From the NCBI GenBank assembly GCA_013399115.1, contig VXAA01001421.1, positions 345,898 through 409,897 of the forward strand: 64,000 nucleotides of DNA. Reading direction: 5' to 3'. The DNA is from Anseranas semipalmata. Lineage: Eukaryota; Chordata; Aves; Anseriformes; Anseranatidae. Below, one piece after another: positions 1 through 12,012 of the stretch. The number at the start of each line of letters is the position of its first letter. Positions within the stretch are counted from its first letter, which is position 1. Made by a program: the position numbers and the translations under genes. Below the pieces are notes generated by a model, which saw nothing but the letters and a program-made list of their open reading frames with translations, was not told where the DNA came from and ran no database searches.

Positions 1-2900
1 ACAACATTCACTGCACCATTTCATAACTTTAAACGCACGACTTTCTTAATAAAGACTCAGAATTTTAACGTTCTATGTTGCAATCTTCCCTGCTAGAAAA
101 AGCTGATAGGATTATTCCACTAAAGTGTTTGCTGTTTGAAGCCGGATAAATCAATCCATTAAAATGGAGATTAGCTTGGCATATTTTATTAAGATAAGGT
201 ATCAACACCTCCCAAACCCATAACATCCTGCGCACCAAACAGCCAGGCTCATGCCTTCGTTAATTTTCCATCCTGTAAACACACATCTTCCGATGCTCCG
301 CCTGCACAACCTGCTTGCAGGAAAACAAGAGTTTCTTTTCGATACAAAGATGCCCCTCAGCACGCGAGCATCAGTCCAGCATATCGCCTGGGAATATTCT
401 GATTCACTGCTAACGTGTACTGCACCACGCTATTTTGTGCCAGACGGAGCGGACTCTCTGATGTGCACTGGGCACAATGAAGCTGGGATTTGGCACCCAC
501 CAGATAGGCAGCTGCCCAACCGGCAGCTAAAGGCAGGTTGTGTCCCCCCACCCTGCTACAGCTACTGCGATCCCAACCCAAAGCAAGGCCAGTAACAAAT
601 TTCAGATGCGAGCAGGGCGGTGGTTTGCCAGTATCTATGCGAGCAATCATGGGGAATCGCATCGTCCCTATGGAAACCTCAAGGTCTGCGACATGCACAG
701 TGATTACTGCCAGCAGTTAACACGCTGAAGTCGTTCACCAAATTAAAATGAAGACTAAATTGCACCAGAAGGATCACACTCCAGCTTACATATACAAGAA
801 AAAGCAAAATTTGCAGGTAAATGTAAATAAAGCAGGACTGGCGGTGACTGAGAAAGCAGCGCAATAGTGGGATCTTCACATTGAAACCTCCTTACCGCGG
901 GACCGAGCGTCAACACAGGGTTTGTTCTACAGTGGCGTTCAGAGAAAAAAACACGGTTATCTCAGGTAGCTCCCAAGTAGTTAAAATCACTGATACTTTA
1001 CACTTCCAATAAATGTTCTCAGGATCGATGAAATCCCGACGGAGGCCAAACCCGCCTCCCCACGCCCCTACCTGCTGCCTCCAGCAGGAGCTCCCAAGGA
1101 CGCCGGCTGACCTCTGCCAGCTGCCCGCTGGTCCTGCCAGGGCCACCCGACATCGCTGCCTTGCTCTCCTCTGGGAGCAGGACGACACTGCCCGGGGAAG
1201 GGCTTAAACTCACTCCTGCGGGGAGCAGCAGGAGACGGGCCCCATTTTGTGTCCTGCAGCCAGCAGCGCAAGGGAGACGCGCAGCAGGAGAGCAGCCGAC
1301 CTTCCTCTGGCAAAGGACAAGTACGTGCTTCGGAAACGGGGCTTGGAAGAGCAGCCAGTTCGTATGTAAACTCAGGTGTTATTACATAGTAGAACTACGG
1401 GGAGCTACAAAGCCAAGCTAAGATGTGAAAAATACACAGTTAAGACACTCAGACTGTCACGCCAAGTTTGGAGGTCTCCGCGTTTTGCCGAGTTACCACC
1501 TAGTTTGGGGGAGTAGCTGCAGTGTCCCTGTGATGGGTTTCTCCCCGCAGTACCGATGTGTATTCCCATCTATAACTCCATCTTGACTTCGTTTAAGCAA
1601 GAGAATTAAGGCTGCAGCAGATGAAGGATGCTTCCAATAAAGGGACACATACCGTTCCTCCAGTGCTAGCTGCTGGACTGAATTATTATTATTACAACTC
1701 TATAATAACTTTCATCTTGAAAGCTGAAGTGCTCACCAAATCACATCATCAGTGACAATCACATCATCAGTGACAGTTACATTCAAATTCTATCCAACAG
1801 AGCAATCGAGATACTCTCTGGTCTCATGAACTAATTAAAAATATTCCATCTCAAGAGGTACCAGCAGCGGGGTGGACACGGCACCAAGTCCCACTGTAGG
1901 CAGCACGCTGGTGCGTGCAGCAACCCCAACAAAAGCAAATGGACCCCAAATTCAGACTCAGCTCAGAGGGTTTTTATTTCTAACTTTGCCAGATGAGGGT
2001 ATGTTCAGAACAGAGACCCAGCCAGCTGAACTGCAGCAAGGCACCGACCCTACAGCGCCGGGGCAGAGCGCGGCCCCATCCCTGCTGCGTCACCCCACGG
2101 ACGCCTGATGCAGGCCGGGGAAGCGACGCCAACCCCACAGGCGCACAGCTCAGTCCTGTGTGTGCACCTCGTGCGGAGCCACCAAACAGGTACATGTGGC
2201 CCGGAGAAGAAATTTCTGTTTGGAGAATAAAATTCCCAAAGCAAACAGAATTATTCTCTTGTCCGCCAGGTGGGCTTCACACCTGCAGGAAACTGGAAGG
2301 CTAGGCTGGCTGTTTTTCTGCCCCTGTCAGTGTCCAGAGCACGCCTTCCACATCTCAGGGTGGCCCCAGAGGTTCGCTCGGACTGGATGAGTGCAAGTAG
2401 CATAGAAATTAGGCTGCTCGTTAAGGGAGGCTCGTTGAAACAAACAAGCACAGCCTGCACGCCCACCAAGAGCGAGTACCAGCCTTTAAGCAAACCAAGC
2501 ACCTAGAGCAGCAAATACATTATTGGCCAGTTGTTGTCTGACCTCATCCGTGTTCTTGCAAATAAGCCGGTGTTTTATTTCTGTGCTGGACAAGGGATAA
2601 GTGATTAACTTCCCTCCAGGTCCCCTTGCCAGTAAAATCCCTGCTGCTAATCTGCGAGGGGGGGAACGTTTGCCTCTCTGCAGAGCAGCAGCGGGTAACT
2701 GTGATGCTCTTGGTGGCAGAGAAGCCACACGAGCCTCTGCCGCAACTCGAGGGAGAGATTACAGACCTGGACCGCTATGGCATTGGCAGCTTTCTGCTGA
2801 AGCTGATGAACAACTTCTCACCAGGTGCAGGTCGCTCAGTTCCAGGCAGCCCTTGGTTTTCTTTCCAGGTCCCTGCAGTACGGCTTCTGCAGAAGACTTA
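1..2900. other. Non-coding block, no gene recognised
   Basis: The first 250 bases are AT-rich with TTAATAAAG, ATTAAGATAAGG and similar words and could be a small regulatory element, but nothing decisive is visible. From about 1.0 to 1.35 kb and 2.0 to 2.15 kb the sequence becomes GC-rich and stop-poor, which creates open frames of up to about 105 codons on both strands; their translations are compositionally biased and unlike any family I know. The only clear structure is the tandem duplication at 1739-1774. I see no splice-flanked exon and no retroelement in this stretch. Confidence 0.55.
1739..1774. repeat. Perfect 18-bp tandem duplication
   Basis: The unit AATCACATCATCAGTGAC occurs twice without mismatch at 1739-1756 and 1757-1774. 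A copy this exact suggests a fairly recent replication-slippage event, so copy number may vary between individuals. The unit contains TCATCAGTGAC but no motif I can assign with confidence. Confidence 0.9.
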
Positions 2901-4008
2901 GTTTTTGTTTCAGATTAAATTCTTGCCAACAGAATGACAGCAAAAAAAAATTAATATCAAACTTCTAGGAAACAAATCTTCAGCAATCCTCTTTTGCGAG
3001 CTCTGAAGATTGTCATCAAGATTTCATTAATCTAGGGTAAAACGCCCTGGCACAAAGCAGCCCCCAGGAATGGAAAATCTGCAGCGTGTTCCCAGCCCTG
3101 CAGGGCCCCCAGGGCAGCCCAGCCCCAGCCCCTGCTTCCCGTCCCTGCGCGCTTCAGCCTCGCCGGGGCCCCCGGAGCGCAGTGCCCCCTGCGCAGCCAC
3201 TGCACACCAGCCCCAGGTACTGGGCACGGAGCGAGGCAGAGGGCGTCGGGCACCATCAGCGTTGAACGCAGGACGCAGACCCTGCCTGGACAAACGCGGC
3301 ACAGCATCACGGCTGAGGATGCTGTTCTCTCATCGACTTCCAGACTACAGTACCATTTTAAAAGCTGAAATGCATACCGTCCTCTCTTTGATGAGTCTAG
3401 ATGTCAAAGTCTAATACTTTCCTGCCTTCCACATGCAAAGATAAAAAAAATTTCCAAATTCACCTAACAGCACTCGGGGAAAAAAAGGTAATATAGTTCT
3501 GCTGCTTCTGATGTTAGTGCAGTCCCTGGCTTCATTGCTGTAAGATTCAGCAGCAAAAGCCACTCAAATAAAGCCATTCTTTGTTCCTGCTCTGGATATC
3601 GGAGCACTCCAGGAACATAAATCTGAGGCTCACCGCACCACTTACAATAAAACACCTACCAGGATGCGCTGACCTTTCCCGTCCTTCTAATATGGGGCTG
3701 ACAATCTAAACAAAGAAATGTCATGTAATAACTAGGAATTATTTCCAATGACATGGGAAGGGAAAGAGGAGAAAAAAAAAAAAGATCCCTGGTGCACCAG
3801 GACTGGTCCTTTTCTACCAGAATGAATTATGGGGAAAGCCACAACGACAATTTCATAAACCACTGAAATTTGAGCAGAAGTTGCACAAAAGTCAAGCCTG
3901 TTTGATTTTTTTTTTTGCCATGAATCTTCAACATTCGCTCTAAATACACATTTGTGGGTACCAAAAGGACCTCTTAGTTCTCCTAGTTTCTGTTCTCCTT
4001 GCTGTACT

Positions 4009-4070
4009 AAAAAATTACAAAAATACAAAAAAAAATACAAAAAAAAATTACAAAAATATAAAAAATAAAA
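4009..4070. repeat. A-rich low-complexity repeat with a 33-bp internal period
   Basis: About 60 bases consist almost only of A runs broken by TAC, TTAC or TAT. The 13-base word AATTACAAAAATA occurs at 4013-4025 and again at 4046-4058, so the tract contains an imperfect direct duplication spaced by 33 bases. It could be a decayed retroelement tail, but no element body or target-site duplication is visible beside it. Confidence 0.75.
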
Positions 4071-4699
4071 CCATCATTCTTCTAGCACCGAGCCTCTCCA
4101 CCCGCTTTCTTACGAGACCACCGGCGCGACCTTGCGTCCCGTTTCCCTCCTGTGCCACCTTCCCCTCCAGCTCCGCCCGGGGGCACGGCTGCCACAGGAG
4201 CCAGCCATGCTGCGCGTGCTCCTGCCCACGGAGCCGATTTAAAACCTCCCCCCGCGTGGAACCGGTGCACTTTGGTGCCCGTTGAAATGAATGTCTGCAA
4301 GGTAAGCCAGAGCTCTCCCCGGTTCCTCCTGCAGCTGCAGACCGCACACGGGATGCGCACAGCTCGGGCTGCTGAGGCCACCCTGGTACCTCCGGGCACC
4401 TGCCCGTGCCCAGCTTCGCCCGCTGCCGGCGTTCTGCACTTGCGGCGAGAGCCAAGTCCCAAGGGGCTCTTCTGCTCGTCTCTCGTTTGCATGGCAGCTC
4501 CGTGGCATGGAGGTTATAAAGCTACAACATGATGCATTTTATAGCACAGGAAAAAAATAAAAATGAGTAATGAAAAGCATTCCTCATAACTTTATTTCTT
4601 TTCCTGCTGGCACACACGCAAACCTCCCTGTCTGCAGCCCCATGCCAGTTAGAGGAGTGATGCGCCATAAATCTGCAACGCTAGGACTCGTGTTCTGCT

Positions 4700-4910
4700 T
4701 GCTATAGAGTCGTTCAAAAGCCATTTCTCCGTTGTTGCTTGATTACAATTATTTGTGAAAATTATTTTTCATACCTTCCTGTCACACGCAAAATAGCTGT
4801 GCCTAGCATTTGAATTATGGTATTCAGCAACCTTGCTTATGCTAATTGATACTAAATACATTAACGAGGTGTGGATTGGCAGAACATAAGTGTTTACAGG
4901 TGAGAATAAC
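4700..4910. promoter_or_regulatory. Candidate enhancer-like AT-rich element
   Basis: This AT-rich stretch between GC-rich neighbours carries GATTACAATTATT (from 4741), a homeodomain-type TAATTG (4843-4848) and a reverse CCAAT word (ATTGG, 4874-4878). Its complex, non-repetitive texture resembles vertebrate conserved non-coding elements. That is a judgement by eye; such motifs also occur often by chance, and no alignment was available. Confidence 0.25.
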
Positions 4911-6629
4911 TGGTCCGGACAGAATCAAAAGAGGTCACCAGCAGCACATGCATTTGAAATTATGCCATGAGTAAACCCAATCCAACAGCAATCGCTTTTA
5001 GAAAGGGATGTCACATAAAACTGGAGTCAAAACGTACCAAAGGCAGCTGAAAGAAGGAGCGCAGGGCCGAGCTGCACCGCTGCACGTGGGAGGACGAGCG
5101 AGAGAGACAAGAACACCCAGCGGGTTTGGTCAGGCCAGGCTTTGCCTTCAGCCTCGCTACCGGAGGCGCCCACAGACGGCAAGAGCCCATTAAATGCTGA
5201 CACTGGGCAGGGTAAGCGAGCGCGCACACCGAATGAAACAAAACCAGGAGAGGAGTATTAAAAATACTGTCTTTTTTGGAAGGATTGGATCCTTTGGCCC
5301 ACTTGAAGCTGACAAAGCATCACTTCATGACAACTTGGAGGCACTGTGGATGCAGCTGGAAGCTGTTATCCTGATCACTGGCAAGAACAGGCTCATCACT
5401 TTTTGGCTGATCCTGGGTGAGCTCAATTTCCTCCAGCATTTCCTCCCCTCCTCACGGGAGATTTCTATCTTTCTGGCTTCTGTCCTCCACCTTGCCAGGT
5501 GAGCACCAAGGCTGAGATTTCATCAAATCCTTCTAAGAAAAGTAGCTGCTGCTTTTGTCAATAAATTGCTTCTTGAAGCCCTGCTGAGTTTTTCAGTGAC
5601 CTCTTGTTCCTTTTGTACCTGAAAATTTTCAAGTTATTTAACTTCATCTGCAATCTTCTCTTACTGCAGCTTTCCTTTGCACTATTTTCCTACGTTGTGC
5701 TCAGCCTTGTTCTTTGGTCCTCTGATCCTTCTATAATTACATCTGATGCCTCCACTCACCCAAACCTTTGTGAAGCTGTTCTCGGAGTTTGAATTTTCGT
5801 GATGGTTCAAAAAAAACTGCAGAGATCAGTGAGCTATCCTTTTAAATATGTGGTTATCTGTAACTCAAAGGTACAGCGCAGTTTTGGGTAGAGACTTGAA
5901 CACATTCTGTACTGAATGGCATTGATCCTTTCCATGGTAATTGCAATTCCATCAATCTGGTACTTTCAAAAAGAGCTCTTGGCCGGGGCTTCTGAAGCCA
6001 AGACAATAAGGATTTACTGACAAGTACCTCTAAAACAGAGGAGCTCAAAAACTAGTGGGATAAAAGTAAATAAAAGCATTTTTCAACTATTAATATAGAC
6101 GCAAAAGATATCGTAACTTAATTTTAGACCTACTAGATGTTAAGAAAATGCCTTTTGTAACTCTCTATTGTTTTTGATCTTGTGTCTTTATCAAAGAAGT
6201 GAGATGTGGGTATCTGGAGCACACTGATGTGCGGGAGCAGCTATTTGAAAGGATGTGCTGAAGAGACCATCACGATGCAATAACTTCAGCAGCAGTAACG
6301 GGAGTTAATTCTGCTTTATCTTAGTGATAAAGGGCTCAAAGAACTTAAGACGTTTCTCCGAACTCCAAACCAAGATATATATCTTTTCTTTTCCAGCACT
6401 TGGGCTGACAGGGAATGGCTTTTCCAGCGCCTGACGACCCTCCGACCCCGGCCGCAGCCACCCTCCAGCACGGCACCGGGAGCCCCTTTGCTGCGCGCAG
6501 CCCCGGGCTCCTGCACGCCTCGCCTGGGCATCCCGAGCACCAAGGTGTCGAGGGCTTCTTTTCAAGTTCCAGCTGTAAAACACCGCTACCGCTTCTTCAA
6601 AGTCAATTCCAAAGGACGCCTAAAATCCC

Positions 6630-6880
6630 CTTTAATTTCCATGCCCGAAACAGAGCTTTATTAGGCTGCCAGGGATTACAAACAGGAGCTCAAGTTAACA
6701 CAACTCGCCAGCTGCTAATATATTTACACAGCATGACTCAAACATTAGTTTGTGGTGTAGCAATTCTCTCACAAGCTAAATTAATTCCGTACTAATTAAT
6801 ACAAGTGGGGATGGCTCAGGTTAACTCTGCAATGAAAATATAGCCCACAGGACAATTTATGTGAACATGCTTCAGGAAAG
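6630..6880. promoter_or_regulatory. Candidate enhancer-like element with AP-1 and paired homeodomain words
   Basis: A perfect AP-1 consensus TGACTCA lies at 6734-6740. TTAATT (6781-6786) and TAATTA (6793-6798) sit about one helical turn apart, as in paired homeodomain sites. The surrounding sequence is complex and non-repetitive. The motifs are directly visible; enhancer function is inferred and unproven. Confidence 0.3.
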
Positions 6881-7569
6881 GAAATGAGTAAACCCCTTCT
6901 TTATGGGTAGATGAGTGGGACTTCTCCCCCCAGGGAGATGTTCTGGCCTTGAAAACACCGCTGGGAAGGCCAGGGGACCTGGATGGGGGATGTGGCTGCT
7001 TTTTCCTTCAGAGGAGGAGGAGGAAACCCTCACATGTGGCCTGACAGCAGGCTGGTCTCATTCACACCAAGCCCACCGCCTGCCCAGCGAGCCAGAAAAG
7101 CTGGACACGGCCCGTACATAACCACGGAGGAAACCACAGGAAGGCAGCAGGAATGCAAACCACTGCCAGTCTGCCCACGTAAACGAGGGATTCAAGGGGC
7201 CCTGCTCTGCCCTCCCCAGCGCAGGAGGCTCCTCGGGCAGGACAAGCCCTTTTCCTGCCTCAGAACAGACCCAAGTCCTGAGAGCCACCTCCTCCGTGGC
7301 CAGATCCTCAGCCCTGGATTGCCACCCACAGGCATTTCACCTCCCGACGAATACAGTCCTGACCAGCAGCAATGCCGTAACAAGCCGTATTTTCCCTCCC
7401 GACTGCATACATAATCAAATATTTACCATCATTTTGTATTTAATGATGGTGACACCAAAGGGTTCAGAGCTATTTTTGTTGTAATATTTTCTAATTGTTT
7501 CCCTCAGGAGGTGGACAGACTAACTAGATGTTGTATCGTGGCTCCATCACTACTTTGAGGAAGATAAAA

Positions 7570-7830
7570 AGCAGCTTCAGATGTACCACAATTATTCCCT
7601 GCAATTAATGCTTCCCTTTTACTTTTTTTGCCACTAATACCATTTTCCTACAATCTAGTTAAGTGCCGCAGCCTACGTTTATTCCATCATTGATGAGCTA
7701 TTCAACAAACCAGTAAAGCAGACCAACATAACTTTTCTTTTCTGTAGTATTAAAGCTTATTACTGATTTAATTGCAAAATATCTGGACTTGTTGATTATG
7801 AGTTGGCAACTGCTCTAGGCCTGGGGATGC
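7570..7830. promoter_or_regulatory. Candidate enhancer-like AT-rich element
   Basis: The stretch carries GCAATTAATG (from 7601), a TTTAATTGCAAAAT word near 7767-7780 (homeodomain or POU/C-EBP type) and several TTATT words in non-repetitive sequence. It resembles vertebrate conserved non-coding DNA by texture only. There is no coding or repeat signal to explain it otherwise. Confidence 0.22.
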
Positions 7831-8244
7831 TGGAATCAACACATCGAGAAGGCAGGACTGCTCCTGCAGGTGGGCTGGTGGCTCAGCTCACGTGGTTTAG
7901 AAGTTGCCACCTGCTCTTCCCCCAGCTTGACTTTCAATACAGTTGACATACGTGGGGTTACTTCTCCCGTCACTTAGCCAGACCAAGCTGAAAGCATCAA
8001 CAAGCAAATAACAGGACCTCACGTGCTTCACTGCACGTGCACAACAACAAAGCCTGCCACACTCACAGAAACTAAACCCAGTCGTTACCTCTTTGACCAT
8101 CTGTCACAAAGTAAGACACTTCATCTTACCTCTTAAAAAAAACAGGTACCTACTGTGCTAGCTTAGACAGGTTGTCTCGTCTATCTTTTTGTCCTTATGG
8201 CAATAGCTTTAGCCAGGTACATTCTTTTCAGCTTACTAGTGCTG

Positions 8245-8475
8245 GACGGAGGGCAGCTCGATGGGAGCCGCGCACACCTGAAGCGCCGGTGCGGGGCCCT
8301 GTAGCACGGTCCCGGCACTGCGCGGCAGCCGGGGGGCACGGAAGGGAGACGGGAGGACGCAGCATGCAGACAAAGCCCCGAGCTGCCGGCACGGGGACAC
8401 AAGGCAGGCACGCACGCGAGGACCACCCGGCCACCTGCCCCAGGCCGGCTGGCTCTGACACCTCGCGTGCCACGA
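8245..8475. promoter_or_regulatory. CpG-dense islet
   Basis: I counted about 26 CpG dinucleotides by eye in about 230 bases of strongly GC-rich DNA, close to the number expected without CpG depletion. That suggests long-term low methylation or recent GC gain. It is short for a promoter CpG island, and no transcript start can be placed. A CTCF-like word follows about 50 bases downstream. Confidence 0.5.
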
Positions 8476-8522
8476 GGCAGCCCTGTCCTGCATTTTGAGC
8501 TGACGTGCCACAAAACCACCAT

Positions 8523-8536
8523 TCACCAGGGGGCTT
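8523..8536 (+). promoter_or_regulatory. CTCF-like motif
   Basis: TCACCAGGGGGCTT matches the core of the CTCF consensus (CCASYAGRKGGCRS) at all but the first and the last two or three positions. It lies just beyond the CpG islet at 8245-8475. Motif matches of this quality occur by chance, so occupancy is uncertain. Confidence 0.3.
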
Positions 8537-9679
8537 AGTTCTAAAATCCAACTGAAAACCCTTCAAAAACAAATGTTAAGACCTTCACTTAAATAAAAGA
8601 ATGACTAATATTTATTCGAGACTTTGCAGAAGCAGAGGATTAAGCAAGCCTCGCGGTGGCGCAGCGCAGCCCTGGCAGTTTATCAGCCTCCGAAAGGAGG
8701 AGGGCTGCGCGTACACCCAGCCAAGGCTGAGGTTATCCCTTAGACAAACACTCAGACCTACAGCAAATGTCTTCTCCCTGAACAACTGCATTGCTAACAG
8801 AGTTTTCAGGGCTTGCGAAATAGAAGGTAGAAGCAAACTGCAAGGCCAGCGAGGTCTGACTGGCGCTACCACCCCCTGCAGCTTGCTGACCCTGTCTCAA
8901 AGGGCAGAGCGTGTTTCGCCTAAGCCAAGGAACCCTGAAATCCACCAATTCTGGTAGCCAGAAAAGGTAGGCGATCCCAATCTGGCCATTTATTTGCGTT
9001 ACAGCTTTTGGACAGTGCAACTGGCTTGAGCAGAGGACGCACCCCTGGGGGCGAGATGTCGACAGAAACCAAACCGCCCGTCCTTGTGCGGCAAGGACTC
9101 AGAACGCGCTGCGTTCCCTCGCTGGAATTACTGCACCGCAGCCTTCTCGGAACAGCAGAACTCTTCAGTAAAACATACCACTGTTACACAGCTACTCTAG
9201 GACTCTTCAAATTTGGGCATATTTGCAAATAAACACCATTTGTGAATTTAGCTAGCACTAAGGAAGATTTCACCCAAGTTACTTTGATGTGCTGCTACTA
9301 ACATCCTATTAATAAATGGCCCCGCATGGTCAGCTTCTTTTATTTCCAAACTTTAGTCCACGCTGGCACAAAGTGCAGCAGTGCTGCGCACACACATTAT
9401 ACTCTTCTCCAGAAATAGTGGTGAGGGTTAGGGTATTACAGAATCAGGAAGATTCATCTCAGATGTCTTTCAACAGAAGATCAAACCCTACAAGAACCAG
9501 CATCGCAGTACCACCAGCTTCAGCATCGTAGGCACCGGGACTGGACACAACAAGTCAGTGTGAAAGCTCCACAGGACAGCCACCACTATCCGCCCCCTGC
9601 ACTGTGCATGGAAATTCTTTCTCGGCTCAACTTTCCCTGTCCTCACAGCAGCGACTCTCAGACCAGCTGGCCAGCACTT

Positions 9680-9900
9680 CGCACGATGCTCCAGGAGGGC
9701 AGCAGCACCCGGGGCAGCAGCACTGCCGTCCCTCGGCCCCCCCGGCACCGCTCCTCTCGCCGTGCTCCTGCAGCCGGGTGCCCGTGGCCGCGCTCTGCCC
9801 GGTGCCGGCACCCCAAGGCCAGGGGGCAGCCGCAGGCTGCAGCGCTCGGGGCAAGTGCCGTGTCGGTGGGGCGGCCTCCACTGTTATAAAATGGCAGCTC
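9680..9900. promoter_or_regulatory. CpG-dense islet
   Basis: About 20 CpG dinucleotides lie in about 220 bases, with repeated CCGG, GCCG and GCAGCAGC words. Open frames of 80-119 codons cross it on both strands because GC-rich DNA has few stops; none has a recognisable domain. The islet ends abruptly at the AT-rich sequence after 9900. Confidence 0.45.
9816..9830 (+). promoter_or_regulatory. CTCF-like motif inside a CpG islet
   Basis: AGGCCAGGGGGCAGC matches the last eleven positions of the CTCF consensus (YAGRKGGCRSY) exactly; the three preceding upstream bases do not match. It has the same orientation as the motif at 8523-8536. Function is inferred from the motif only. Confidence 0.32.
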
Positions 9901-10984
9901 AAGATCGCACGACGGAGTTTCGGTTTGTTTTTAGCTCTGTGGAAGATGATTGTGGCTTTTTAAAAGTTCATTTGATATCAAAACAGCCTAGAAAGAGCAA
10001 ATGTAATTAAAATCTTCCAGGAACACTGTGGTTGATTAGAAGTTTAATCACCAGCAGCCACTGAAGGAAATGGCAAATACCAGCTGCGGTGCTGTCAGAA
10101 AAACAACTCGGCAGCTCCCAGCACACGTAGCCAGCTCCAGATTTGATCACGTCTGGACGTGGACTGGTTACCTCGAGCTGCTACAAACACACGGAGATTT
10201 CACCATCCGCCCCCAAGCACAAGGACGGGGGTATGCCTAACTTCCACCATTTATTTACTTATTTACACAGAATTCCTCTCCAGGTGTTTGTGCTGAAAAC
10301 AAAGGCTTCAGTCCATAGCGAACCTTTCCTCCGCAGCTGATGCTGACCACGATACAAGTTTGCAGCCAGCCAGCCCCGGGCTCAGGTATTACAGACGTAC
10401 TACATGCATCTCTACCTCCTCTTTCATAACCTAGATTGAAAGGTGACTCCGCGGTTCTCAGGCTCCTTATTGTTTTCAGGGAATCTAGGAACATTCCTAG
10501 TAAAGACGTAGCCCAATGAGACCAGAAATAAAACTGCTGTTATGCTTTTTCCTGTCTTGAAAAGATGCCACGCACTAGTCATTGTGCCATCAGGCTTCAG
10601 GTAACAGAATACAAACTGCGTGTGTAGCACGTGACGGAAGCAGAGCAAGGTCAAAAGCACGTCAGATTTTATCATCCAACTGCCACAAAAATACATATTT
10701 TCATAAAAATATTTTCATTTTTTCTTGGTTTTTGCATAAGCTTCTAGAGCGTAAGCATTGCCTTGCAGTACCTGAAAGTCATGCAGGTAACACAGGTTCT
10801 CAGATGACTTACTGACTAAGGACGATTGAATGACAAGCACAACAACAAAAAAATTTAAACAGTTACGTCTGTTGTGTCAAACTCAAAGTTTCCCAACTGG
10901 TAATTTCCGTATTGGCACGTTCTTTTAAAAGAGATTTTCTTTTAACTTGCTGCTTATACACATAAAAAAATCCAGATTAATTGC

Positions 10985-11112
10985 ATTTTTATATATAGAG
11001 AGAAAATAGACGTATATATACATACATCTAGATATCTATTAGGTGTATATATACATCTATATTTATCTATCTAGATATCTATATAATAGATATATATTCT
11101 GATAGCTATATC
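10985..11112. repeat. AT-rich low-complexity tract with TATA and ATCT words
   Basis: About 130 bases are dominated by TATATA, CTAGATATCTAT and ATCTATCTA words and are a mixture of decayed (TA)n and (TATC)n microsatellites. CTAGATATCTAT occurs twice (near 11029 and 11072). Such tracts are prone to length change and to unpairing or cruciform formation. No gene or element border coincides with it. Confidence 0.85.
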
Positions 11113-11867
11113 AGAAGCCTCTATTTTCAAAGTTGCAGGTTTGGTTACAGTACTTCAGGACAGCATGATCACAGTCCCACATTCATGGTAAGGTTTACCA
11201 GCTGCTTTCCACTTATGCCTGTATATATCAGACCAGAAGAGATTCATGGGCACTTCACAGAACATAAGCTTTCCAATGGGAAAAGTATCCTTAAAACGGA
11301 CCAGAAAGAAATTTGAATTTTGATGGACACCAGCAGCAGATGAAAATACTTATCAGGTCCTACCGGGGCTGTGTTAGGTATCTGCAGTGCTGTTGATCTT
11401 CATGTTAATAAAATGAATCAATGCCTTAATAAGCATGGTTATTCTGTAATGATTATTGGTAGCGTGCACTAACACCTGCTCTGGTATTGACTCCAGCTCA
11501 AGCAAAAGGGGGTTTGTTATCTTGAGGATGGGGAAAGGAAGAATTAGAAATAAGAAAGATACACTTAATAGCTTACGGACAAACAACAGGGCCATTCTGA
11601 GCGTAACGTCTGTGAGCAACATCTGCTGTTACTTACGGGCAATATCTATTGCACGTCTGCAGTCCTGCAGCTCCGTGTTACAGCAATACTGTATACATAC
11701 AGAGAACTTAACGTTAATTAAGTCTGAATTTGCCATTCAGCTGTGGAGGCGATGGAGATCTTTCTGCAGATCTGCAGGAAAGCGATGCATTTATTCAAAC
11801 TCATCTTCTAAGGAAGGAAACGCCAATAACCAACAGTACTCTTCGCAACGAGCTCCGAACCAGTGCT

Positions 11868-12012
11868 GCCCTGTGACCGACCGGGAGCCGCGAACTGCAC
11901 GCGGCTTTGCCTGAGCACCCAAGCGAGAGCCCTGCAGCTTCCCGCGGGTCGCTATCGCCGCGGGCTGGCAGAGGGGACGCGCTGCCAAAGCAGCAATGCC
12001 AGCGCCTGCCCG
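11868..12012. promoter_or_regulatory. CpG-dense islet
   Basis: By eye, roughly 17 CpG dinucleotides lie within about 140 bases, including CCGCG and ACGCG words. The islet is isolated in AT-richer DNA. No promoter motif or first exon can be assigned. Confidence 0.4.

Larger units (their letters stand above)
2901..5800. other. Non-coding block with A-rich repeats and a GC patch
   Basis: The block holds a GC-rich patch at about 3.08-3.30 kb, homopolymers at 3772-3783 (A12) and 3906-3915 (T10), the A-rich duplication at 4009-4070, a GC-rich patch at about 4.13-4.48 kb and an AT-rich enhancer-like stretch at 4.70-4.91 kb. From 5.55 to 5.79 kb the plus strand is T- and C-rich. At 4292-4307 there is a donor-like GCAAGGTAAGCC context, but the frame upstream gives no recognisable protein, so I do not call an exon. 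No gene is supported. Confidence 0.55.
5801..8200. other. Non-coding block, mostly AT-rich, no gene recognised
   Basis: AT-rich sequence to about 6.4 kb is followed by a short CpG patch (about 6.42-6.55 kb), an enhancer-like stretch (6.63-6.88 kb), a mixed region with open frames up to 143 codons (about 6.98-7.41 kb, low-complexity translation) and a second enhancer-like stretch (7.57-7.83 kb). Nothing in it resembles an exon of a protein I know. Confidence 0.55.
8201..10950. other. Non-coding block with two CpG islets and two CTCF-like motifs
   Basis: Two short CpG-dense islets (8245-8475 and about 9680-9900) sit 1.3 kb apart, each with a CTCF-like core on the plus strand in or near it (8523-8536 and 9816-9830). 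Between them is mixed sequence with open frames of up to about 120 codons on both strands. From about 10.0 to 10.95 kb the DNA is unremarkable. No exon, first exon or promoter element such as an initiator or TATA box could be tied to the islets. Confidence 0.55.

Noticed and set aside
4292..4307. Donor-like GCAAGGTAAGCC
   Set aside because: The sequence before it has no recognisable coding content or matching acceptor; such words are common by chance.
9430..9485. ACAGAATCAGGAAG with later ATCAAACCC, vaguely like a reversed CR1 3' end
   Set aside because: The diagnostic 8-bp terminal repeats and the conserved GGTTGGAA block are missing.
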